From assembly GCA_000934455.1 (NCBI GenBank), contig KN886111.1:65159-94271 (forward strand): a stretch of 29,113 bases of DNA, written 5' to 3'. Of this stretch, positions 11,001 through 23,000 are shown piece after piece. The notes beneath the pieces were generated by a model, which was not told the origin of the DNA, did no database searches, and saw nothing but the letters and a program-made list of their open reading frames with translations. Source of the DNA: Apostichopus parvimensis. Lineage: Eukaryota > Echinodermata > Holothuroidea > Aspidochirotida > Stichopodidae. Every line of letters starts with the position of its first letter. The stretch's first letter is position 1. Made by a program: the position numbers and the translations under genes.

Positions 11001-14000
11001 CCTAATATGGAGGAAAGATGAGAGAAAGAAGTCTCGATAGGTTAGAATTCGATATAACTCGATAGAATTCAGTAAAGAATGTCTTTTTCAGAATTGTCTC
11101 CTTGACAACATTCAAAACAAAAGGTGATATGAGAGATATATATGCACATCGTGGCATTTTCCATTCTGTATGTCAGAATATTTCCAAGCAAACATTAATA
11201 GAGTATGCACGTATGAAACAGACTATAGGCAGAGGACAAGAACTGAGAAAACGATATATGGTGATTTTACAAAACTTCAAAGAAATACATTTTTATGGCA
11301 TACTATGACAATTAAGTATATATCTAATAATATGTGGAATCGAACAACATCTTATGCCAAAAAGGCAAGAATTAATCACTTTTTGTGCTTAATAACAAAT
11401 GTTTAAAGTAGGATTGTTTAAATTATATGCATGGAAATTTTTTTTCCACGCATCAGCCAGGTCAGCAGTAATCATGTTCANNNNNNNNNNNNNNNNNNNN
11501 NNNNNNNNNNNNNNNNNNNNNNNNNNNNNNNNNNNNNNNNNNNNNNNNNNNNNNNNNNNNNNNNNNNNNNNNNNNNNNNNNNNNNNNNNNNNNNNNNNNN
11601 NNNNNNNNNNNNNNNNNNNNNNNNNNNNNNNNNNNNNNNNNNNNNNNNNNNNNNNNNNNNNNNNNNNNNNNNNNNNNNNNNNNNNNNNNNNNNNNNNNNN
11701 NNNNNNNNNNNNNNNNNNNNNNNNNNNNNNNNNNNNNNNNNNNNNNNNNNNNNNNNNNNNNNNNNNNNNNNNNNNNNNNNNNNNNNNNNNNNNNNNNNNN
11801 NNNNNNNNNNNNNNNNNNNNNNNNNNNNNNNNNNNNNNNNNNNNNNNNNNNNNNNNNNNNNNNNNNNNNNNNNNNNNNNNNNNNNNNAAACAATTATGCA
11901 GTTATGCAACACAAAATATTACATCAAAAGGGTATAATTAAGGCAACAATTGAGGTTAAGGAAATTAGAAGAAATAAGTTAATTATTATCTGGATCAACT
12001 CAAACTGTCATATTTCTCATAACCAATAACAAGTAAATGCTTTATTAGATTTTTCAATAATAGGAGAAAAAACTCCTAATATGGAGGAAAGATGAGAGAA
12101 AGAAGTCTCGATAGGTTAGAATTCGATATAACTCGATAGAATTCAGTAAAGAATGTCTTTTTCAGAATTGTCTCCTTGACAACATTCAAAACAAAAGGTG
12201 ATATGAGAGATATATATGCACATCGTGGCATTTTCCATTCTGTATGTCAGAATATTTCCAAGCAAACATTAATAGAGTATGTACGTATGAAACAGACTAT
12301 AGGCAGAGGACAAGAACTGAGAAAACTATATATGGTGATTTTACAAAACTTCAAAGAATACATTTGTAAGGCATTCTATGACAATTAAGTATATATCTAA
12401 TAATATGTGGAGTCAAAAAATTCTTACGCCAAAAAAAGCAAGAATGACTCACCTTTGTATGCTTAATAACAAATGTTTAAAGTAGGATTGTTTAAATTAT
12501 ATGCATGGAAATTTTTTTTCCACGCATCAGCCAGGTCAGCAGTAATCATGTTCATCATAATAACTAAGAAAGGTAAAGAAAAGATAAACTGAAAAGGAAT
12601 AAGAAGAAAACATGATAAGATAACAAATGAAGGGAGCATACCTCTTTATTAAACTTCAATTCAGCGAAGACAATCACGTATCCATTGAGGGCGAACAATG
12701 TCACCAAAACCCAACCTAGGTAATCCCTGTAACTTGAAGTGTACCAATAGTACAACAGGCCGACGAAAATAGTCTGTACTAACTGTATAACCAGAAAACA
12801 GAAACATGTGCCCCTGTAAAAGGAAAATATAAGTAAATAGATAAGGTTATATAGTTTTAAAAATAGGTCCTACTGTCACTGATTAATGAATTGTTTCAGT
12901 ATGGATGATATATATAGTATGATTATGTCTATAGAGTATGCAAAGTGATAACATAAAATCATAACAAAGTCATAAAATGCCTCGTCCTGTGTTTTACAAA
13001 AAAAAATGCTTATATAATAACAGCATATACACATAGTCACATAGTCACATGCATGGTAACAGTATATTGTGGCATAGCCTACCTGTGTGCCCAAAATGTT
13101 ATTTTTATGACTAAAAAATATTAATTTTAGAGCTGTAGAAATGCCATTGTATTTTTTTGCTTCAATAGTGCCAATCGTCTGTTATGGCGACATTAATGTT
13201 TTAAAAATTAATCAAACACTCCGTGTAAAATAGACGTTCGACAGAACTTTGACTCATAAGATTATAGTTTAGTTTGATCAAATTTCGACTCAGTTACGAG
13301 ATGTAATTTGATCAAATATGTGAATATTTAATTAATCCTTATTGACAGATTAACAAGAGATAACAAATAATGAACAACAATTATGTAAACAACAATAATC
13401 TCAATTAGTCCATATTCTTGCCTGATTCTAAAGACCTCTTCTTTTTCCCTCACAAAGAGCGGCAACTTGGAGGCGGCGTATAACGCACGCAATGAAATAA
13501 GTTGACAAATTAGAGAACACTGTGAAGAGAACGGAGAATTATGACGTCATTGTCTAATCTGCATAACCGATAATGCTCTCAACTTTTTTATTAATAAACG
13601 GGCTTTTTACATGTTTTAATTACCTCTTTCATTAATCTAAATCACTGCAATATTTCCATTCGGCGTGTTCAGATTTTACCTTATTTGCATTAACGACTCT
13701 GGGCTGAGGTTCTTATTGTCATTTGGTATAGTAATGTTAATTACCAGCTTGCTGCACCATTTTTCATATCATCCATACGAAACAATATACCGTAGATCCA
13801 TGTGGATAAATGGTGAAATTTTGTTAATGAACAACAAAATTTTATTTTCTTTCACATTCAAATCATATTTAAGTTATGCTGTAAGATTATATTCCCTAAG
13901 CCGATGGCTCCCCGAAACTTATCTTGTCACAGGTAAATAAGAGAATGGATTGATCGTAACTGCATGGCTAAGCTACATCCACTGACGTGACATAATTTGT

Positions 14001-17000
14001 ACTAAATACTCTTTCGTTTGTCCATTAGTTATTCTCACCAGACATAGCAGGCCAATCGGTCCAACGTAGGCATACAGCATGTAGCTGTCATAATTAATCC
14101 AACACCTGAAAATGTGATTGGATAATATAACAAATATTTTTAAAAAACAAAGATGATAATAATATGGAAAAATGTTTAACTTATTGATTTTAACGACTGT
14201 AAGGAAGATTCTTCTTATTAATATATCATAGAATATGTATGAAACTATAAGTGCCCTATATATCGTTCGATACATGAAATTATATGCTGATTTAGTCAAA
14301 TGTTTTTGGATATGAGAAAACCGAAGAAAACTTGTTTTCTGTAATTATAAGAGACCGAGGCGGGACAAACGTGTTCGTGTATAACAAAACCTAAAGACTA
14401 CGTTATTTTCATATACGGGACTTTAAATTTACCGGAGTGAAATACTTCCACTCGGGAATATTTTGCTTCACCCCCAGCCTGCGCGATGGAGTTACCGCGC
14501 ACATTAATTTTAATTATTACTCTTATAGTGTGTATACATAAGCATGCGAATATCAAAAAAAGAAGACAATTTTAGGCTTACCATCGCCAGACACCATATT
14601 CAAGGTATTTGTATCCACCCATACCACTCACTGGTAAAAGAGGGAAAACTGACAATAAGGAGAGGAAGAAAATGGGGAAAAAGTAAAATTCACTGTCCGT
14701 GATCGATTTACTACGCTATTTCTTTGTATTGTGATAGATTATATCAAGACTGTCTGGGAGAGTCTTAAAGGGGCCAAGATATGTATCCAGCAAACAGTTA
14801 ATGTTAGACGTCCTCTATTTTTCTCAAACTTCTGATTCCGTAAATACAACATCTGATCAGGGAGTTGTTCGATAACAACTCCCTGATCTGATCATAAGGC
14901 CTAAACAGTTGAGTTTGCGAAGACACGGGTGGCTACGCCGGGCCGTCGTAAACCCTCATTATTTGTTCACCCAGTGGCGGAGCTAAGGTTATTGGACAGG
15001 AGGGGCGAAAATGGTCTGTAGGGGCGCTTTCGACACTATCTAAGCGGAGCGCCACCACAGGTTGGTGCGTAGCGTACAGAAATTTTTTGAGTAAAGATAC
15101 TCCCTATTGACCCTTTCCGGGCCTGGCTAATTTGCAGATAAACGAAGAATAAATAGGTGTCATCGATATAATCTATCACAAATTACACCAACAAAATGTG
15201 ACAAATGTCAATAGGTAGATGAGAGCGCAATCAAAAAGTCAATAATCGCGATAAGTAAAAAGTGGTAAAGAGCTGAAAAGGGCGCCAGCATTCCATTTGA
15301 GTCCGTCAGGGGGGGGGGGCATCCGCCCCCTGACTGTATGGACGCTCCGCCACTGTGTTCACCCTCATTAATTGTTGACTCACCTAAACCAATTAGCAGG
15401 CATTGCCAGGTCTTCATCTCCCGTCGAATACAGTGAACCAGTCTCGTGAATAGAACTAAGCTGACTACCATCGACCAAGTAAATGACGCAACCAGGAAGT
15501 AATGTGTCGCGAAATTGATACCAATACAAGCATACTGCGGGAGCAAAACGATTATACAAATTAAATCTGATTGAAATTTGTGTGAATGAATTTTCACAAA
15601 AGTCTACAAAATACATTTTCTGAGATACATCTAGCCTATTTGAATGAATTCGCTCACACGGCGCTAACGGTGTTAAACATTGCATAAGAGTGGAGTGGTT
15701 ACAGATTCTTGTCAATGTCAATGTTGAGAGATTCTGAGGGAAGGGGAGGGTGGGAGGCTTATCAAGGCTCCTCCGCTCCCGTCCCAGACAAGGATACTCT
15801 GACCGCAACACCGGTACCAGCATTCAATTCGCTAACTCAAAATAACCTAATTCTTATAAGAAGTTTTAATCTAAACTTCATGTTTGTATAAATCAGTCAT
15901 TTTATTTCTTTCAATTCGACTTTACCCCTCGTCCAAAATGTGTATCCCCCTCGGTCTTCAAACACATACACCCTGCTCCCCTATCTGAACCCCTATATAT
16001 CATTCCAAACCATGAAGCGAACAGCTATCATACACTGTTACACATCATTTTGCTCCCAGCCCAATCCCCCTCCCGACCTCCCAATATCATTTTACCCCTG
16101 TATCTTACCAGGTGGAATTTCCCTAATTTTGTACACGCAATGAGCAGATTTGCTATCACAAAGTTCACTAGGAACATTATCTGCGTTAGTCTCCTCTTAG
16201 AATTGATCGTACTGTCGAGAAACATAGAGAGATAAAGAAGAAAAATATTTCTTAATATACACAATTATTATTAAATATTCCCTTTTGTTTATTTTATAAT
16301 GTGGAGTCATTCCTAGAGTGTATGTTTCTTTTATAGATTTCATAATACATCTTGTAATTACGATTTCGCAAAGAAAAGACGCCAACGCAACACGACAACT
16401 TTAACTGAGATAAACAGAGAGGTTGAGTTATGAAATGTGACGTCACCGGAACATTGGACATGGATATGTCTTTCAAAAATGTGAAATGAAATTTAGTACG
16501 TTAATTTGCAAGAAACTGGTTGAAACAATGAACAATTATATTAGGTCTACAAAAACCCAGTAGATTGTGACTATAGCGTGTACTTCTATTGACATGTGTA
16601 TATATACATATAACAAAAACAACATAATAATAATAACAACAACAAACAAGGTTTAGCACGATGATAATGTCACGAGAGATGATGTACTCTCTAACGCAGT
16701 ATAACGTGTTCGTCACTGTAAACATATATGCTTGGTTTTGTGCCGTGTTTCTCAGGGTGGCATTATTATATTCACATAATACCAGAGACATAGCTTAATT
16801 TCTTTTCTAAGGGGGCCCAATCCTTTTCTAGGGTGCAGGTAGAATATATTTCTAATAATAAACATTAAAAAAATCTGACTTTTTTCTGGGGGGGGGGGTG
16901 GAGGGATAGACAGGTACTTGGTGCTACCACCCTCCGTCCCCTCCGTTGCTACGCCATTGTATAATACAGATATGTGGGAGACACATACATATGGAAACAA

Positions 17001-20000
17001 TGTTGCATTCGACGGCTATTTGGGTGACAGCCTCATAAGTGAAAAAACCAGAGAAGTTCTTTCCGACATCAACAAGGCATCAACATTGTGTCACAATTAT
17101 AACACTTTCATAGCAGATGTACTGTATAGGCCTAATTTGCGGGACGACGTTGTTTTGGTCATCACATGGTACGAGACCACTATAAGCCGAACACATGTAC
17201 TGCGTAAACATGCATATGTAAACATGTGTGTTATAACACATTGGGTGACGAGACAATGTATTGCACAAGTTTTGCGCACAAATGATCAGATAAGCAGTTT
17301 CTGATATATGTACAATGTATGAGAAATATAATAAAAGAAGTTCAAACCGAGACAGAAATATTTCGACTATATCCTACCTGAGATAAAGCAACAGACATAT
17401 AAATGGGATAATCGGTATTATTGTCACCCCCGCCGCTATTGGTATAGCCCAGGAGAAGTTGATCATCGCATAATCTGTCACCTTCAAGAAAAATAAACAA
17501 AAACCAAAAGGTAAATAACAAACAAATTAAGAGCATATAGATATATTTGTATCGCCTTTATAATATAATGATGTTATGTCTATAGTATTAGCGAAACTAT
17601 CATGTTAATGTTGTCAGTATTTGTCTTTCTAGGAGATGGGGAAGAAGAACGCGGTATGTGATAACTATAGTCTTGGCCTCAATTACTTCAATTACTTCAT
17701 TGCGCATGCTCAATTTCCCCTTACCTCTATATCGTGCTTTTGTATCAGGAGTCCGAAGTTGGTCGTATGATTGCAATAGCACTGTGAACTTTCTGCATTT
17801 GAACTTTTCTCTACCCAGGAACAACCATCTTTACTCCATAATCCACCGTTCTCTTCTCTGAAAATAAAAAAGAAACAAGAGCGGAAAATAGCGATTGATT
17901 ATAACAAGTCACTTTATCTTAAGATATTAATTAATATCCAATGTTAAGTAATATAAGATAGTAATAATTTATTCTTATATAACGCCTAATCAAAATATGA
18001 TTTCAGAGTGATTCACAATACAGCATAAAAAATTAAAACAGCGATAGAATAAAATATTAAAATAGCAATAAAATATTCAACATCGAACAAAATGGCCCCA
18101 GAAAACGAGGAATCCACTCTTTAATAAAATACAAATGACTAAACAATAATAAAAAACAACATGACAATAGCCGTATAATATACGAAGCCTTAAATTGCAA
18201 AATGTTTCCAAAAGAGGTGTGTTTGCAGAAGTGATTTGAAAGCAATTAATGACGTTGCTGTCGTGATGTCATTTGGTAGTGTATTCCAGAGATCAGGTGC
18301 TAAGTAAGCAAATGATCGTGCACCAAAGGTTTTTGGACGAAGCTGCCAGGCTTTAGCCGGACCTCCACAGACCGCCTCTGTTCCTCTGTCGGGTGCGATT
18401 GGTAATCTGCAAAGTCCCGGGAAGAACCGGACAACTGACCAGAGTGCTGAGATTTATATAGTGAGGAGCAGTGGCATGTATAATCTTGTATGTTATCACT
18501 AGATACTGGATTCAATCCGTGCATAGACACTTGTGCAACACTGGCGCAATATCCACTGGTGCAACATTAACCGTCTGTTTTGTGTGTGTGAGTATGTGTG
18601 TAAATTGTCGTGCAGTTGTATATAATACATTTAGGAAAAGGAGTTGGTCCCACATGTTGGTTTTCTATAGGCCACATACCTTCTTGGTTGGTTTTCAGCT
18701 TAATATTTGCTTTAAGTTGCATACAATATAAAGTGAAACAACAACAAAATAGGACTTCCAGTAGTATTCGTAAACATATTAAGGATTATTTTGGCATGGG
18801 TGGGGGTTATTATATGCAACAGCACGAATGAATATAAAAAAATAAATGTTGTATTTTAAGTAATTTCTGAATATATTTATTTATCACGTGTCATATGGTA
18901 TTCCCGTGTGTAAAATACATATAGGTGAGAGGTAACACTTACGCCTGAGTAAAATCCCACCAAACACAGAGAATCTCAGTATCGTTGGCTTTCTGTGTGG
19001 TAATAAGGAAACAAAGAAGCAATATTTAAAAAAGATGCATAATGTGGACAGATTAGTCTTAGGCCGCGCGGGGGGGGGGGGGGGGTGCGAGGACGCAGTA
19101 GGGCTTGTTATCCCTATTTAGCGAAGTCCTCTGCAACAACTGACTTGAAAATTACACGTAAACATTTTCTCACGATGATTAGCAGTGGATATCACCCTCT
19201 CTCCACCCCCTGCATCTACCCCTCTAATGCCCCGTTATAAATAAATAACGATGAACTTGCTATCCAAATCCATGTAGTTTACCTGCTTAACACTATACTA
19301 TACTTACGTCCATCGTGTCATGACGTAATCTGTACGTCACAGGAATCCCAGTGCCACTCAAGTCTGGCACCTTCACTGCTGTAGCGGAAATGACGTCAAA
19401 AGCCAACAGGGCTGGTTTGTAATTACTGCAACATAGCGAGAAATAATAATGACATCATTTCAGTTATCAGTGACATAATCTGATGTTCCCACGCAGGCTA
19501 CGAATAAGTAAAGCATTCGTTATCTTTGGAAAGGCTTAAGTGAAATAGGTCTACTGCTTAAACTTCATTAAATATGAAGTTGTTGATATGACGTAATTGT
19601 TGATCAATTTTAACTATTAAATTAACCCCCCTTTTTTAGAATGGTACTTCCCACTTACCTATTTGTTAAAATCTCATTGGATACCGACTTCTTTGTGACG
19701 TTTTTTCCCATAAGTTGCGAGACATTCCTGTAGAAGACTGCAACAAGGGCTACAACCTCGTCATCTGAAATGCGGGTTAAAGAAGTAATTCTCATACAAA
19801 TAATATTTTGTTTTGCAGTAATATTTATGTAACATGCAAATGGACTGGAATTTATTTCCTTCTTCTCCGTTTACTTCAGATGTTTGAACCAGTTTTTATT
19901 AAAACGTTTTTCGGAGCAGACGTTTTCAATCAGCGGACTGTCGACGTCGCATTGATTAAGTTTTACAGACATTAATATTGTTTTGTGGGCGCTGATCTCT

Positions 20001-23000
20001 TCATTGAGTCAGAGTCGCTTTAATCTATATACTGATCGCTTCTCGGCCTTTTGGCTAAGATCATGTGTAGTATCTGTTCCCTTTCGAGGGGAATGGTGAT
20101 GCACACCCGACGATGATCACACAGTCACAGTCCCGATGTAAGGGGACTGGGGCTGAGAGCGGATCAGTCGTTTGGTAGTTTGGTTTTCGTGCCCAGGTTC
20201 TTTCCTGGGTGACTTTTTCTTAAAAAGTATCTATATACTGATAATTATTCAGCCTTCAAGAAAGTTGGCCTTTGAGATTTTTTTTAATGTTTTTTGTTTT
20301 AATTTGCAGTCTCAGATAACTTACCTTCAAATTCGATAGTTTTTATGATTGGTTTCGGTACTGCAATACCCTCACCGTCATTGACTTGTAGAATCCAGTC
20401 AGAGCCGCTGAAATTACTCCATACATCCAACTGTAGAGAAAACTCTGTTTAAGAAAGAAACATCTTCATTAAAATGTATAGGTCGTCTTCCATATTTCGA
20501 TTGATCAAAACTTTACCAAACGGGAAGCCTTTAGGAAGTCGATAAGGCTTACAGTAAAACATATAAGTCCTGTATATTGACTTATGCCTCCGTTGTCCTT
20601 ATAGTGAGTTGTGTGAAGTATCATAACTCAGCGAATATTACTATTGTCTATACGTACCGATGTTTTTTACGTTGGAATAAATAGAGCCCGGTACTTGTAG
20701 CATATTAGCAACCGTAAGAGACACCGTATCTACAATGCCGACAACCATCGATACACCGGGGTAAACCTGCAAACACAAATTAAAAAATGACCTAAATGTC
20801 ATATTATATCATATGATCTATCTAAATGTCATACTTAATCGTATGCTCTCTCTTCTTACACGATACATGAGAATAAAATAAAATAAAACTGTTAGCAAAC
20901 TGCTTATCCACTAGAGAGCCTGTGTAAGAGAATGTGTGAAAGTAAGTTGGCCTGACGTTTCGATCCTAGCGGGATCTTCTGTAGAGGCTAAATGACCCAA
21001 TGGCTAAATTAGAGCAGTATTAAAGGGAAAACAAAATAGTCAATATACCAAATTAAAAAGGAACAATTGAATGGCTACATTTAAAGCAATAGAAAATGCT
21101 ACACAGTGAACAAAGAATTATTGTCATATATACGTACCGTTCTAATGTCATCCCAGTTATGATGTTGCTTTACGTCGATAAGGGCGTCGCATATTTCTAT
21201 GATGCTCTGGAGTAGAAAAAGGAATGTAGATTTGTTTGTCGATATGTAATTAAATAGCAGGAACGTAAGGACCATGCGGAAGGAATCTCAATATGCAGTA
21301 TATGTGTTGGGGTGGAGGCTGGGGTTAAGTGGGATGAAATTGAGTGACTTTGTTCTACTCCATTATTTCAGCCTATTCACATTTCAAGCCTATGTGTGTC
21401 TGTGAAGGGGATGGGGTGGGAGGGAGGGAGGGGGGGGTGGAAGAGACGAAGGACTTGCCTAAGCCAATACCTAAGGGTATGACATAGCTTCAGTTACCAC
21501 GCTTATCACCCAATTCGTTGGATTGGAGGATATTGTGGCCTATATATCCGGACAAATCTTACAATAATATTAGTATCCTCCTAATCTTTGTGCGTCCTCG
21601 TGTGGTATGACAGATTGCAAATTTTACTCTAACTTAGAGTCACTAAACCATTATTCTATATATCATCATCGTTAAATTCAACTCAATTGGACCATTTGTG
21701 ATATGATTAGAACGCTGTCTTGATGATAACATAATTATGATGTCTACACCTGATCGAGGGCGTTTAAAGTTTATATTGTAACGTCAGATTACTTGACATT
21801 ATTACAAGCGAAATAAGATTGACACTTTCAATCTATTCCATCTTGAGAGTGGCACAGTACTTTCAGCTGATGACGTCATCTATATCCCTACCCACCTTCC
21901 TTTCGTCAGATACTATCTCTTATCGTTAGTAACTGTTGTAAGATCATAGAATTATTCTAGTAGGCACGTTATACTCACCGACATGATCGTAGAAAATATA
22001 CCAAAATCGTCAAAATCTGATGCAGTCATTTCTAAGAATATCATCGTGGTAATATCTTCTACAAGTTGAGTTGTACAGAGTACTTCGTGGGTAGTCATGG
22101 CAACCGTGGGGTCATCCAGGACGTCAATGACTATAGAGAGCGTCCTAACGATCTCTTCAATAGTCGTGAATGTAGGACGGGAACTGACATTCATGAGGTA
22201 GTCACTGGTAAAGTAGACTTGTTGAAGTATCTATTAATAGAATAAAACATAACGAAATTAAAGAGCGCCCTCTCTTAGACAGTTGTGAAAACTTAGATAT
22301 CTTTCCTCCCATAACAGGCATTTTTTGTTTGGTCTGTTAATGTTGAAGTTTTTTATACGCCATAGAGTACATAGGAAATGTTGGTTGAATATTTCAAAGG
22401 CGAATTAATAAGGCGAATTAAGAATCAAATAAGAATCAAGAATCTACTTAGAATCAAGTAAGAATCAAGAGCTAATGACACAAGTTACAGGCGAATCTCT
22501 TTTGATCTTCTTGTTGAATTGAGAGTATTATAAATTTTCCCATCTTGGTCGTCAGTTATATTTGCACATTTTATTTAATCCCGTGTATCGGTATATAAAC
22601 GGTGCGATGACATATATGTTCTACCTTTCAGAACTTCTAATAGTAAAGCATTACAAGCGTGCCACCCGTCAGTCAAAATTTATTACCCTCCTTGAACCTA
22701 GGACCAATGGGGTTACTTATGCCAACCGTGCTTTTTCAGTTTCTGGTCCCAAATTGTGGAATTCCCTCCCAAACCATTTAAAATGTATACCTAATAAATC
22801 ACTTTTCAAATATAAACTAAAAACCTACCTCTATGCTAAACATTTTTCAATTTGATTTGTAATTATATTTCATTGTTGCATTATTATTTTTGCTTTTCTT
22901 TCTATTCATATTTATATGTATGGCGCTTTTGACAACTATTTTGTTTATAATTAGCGCATTATAAATCTTAGTTATTATCAGTGGCGTAGGAAGGTACTTT

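Noticed and set aside
11399..11941. Open frames of 143-180 codons on both strands
   Set aside because: They consist almost entirely of unknown bases from the assembly gap.
11102..12388. Two similar open frames starting MTTFKTKGDMRDIYAHRG
   Set aside because: They are the same intronic sequence seen in both duplicate copies, the ends differ by frameshifts, and no family is recognisable. They lie inside a well-supported receptor intron.
15208..15823. Longer minus-strand open frames of 129 and 147 codons around receptor exon 13
   Set aside because: The first reads through exon 13 into the intron and MITE; the second is the wrong frame over the same exon.
20035..20228. A functional U2 snRNA gene
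   Set aside because: Only the first quarter matches U2, the Sm site and later stems are missing, and a target duplication flanks it.
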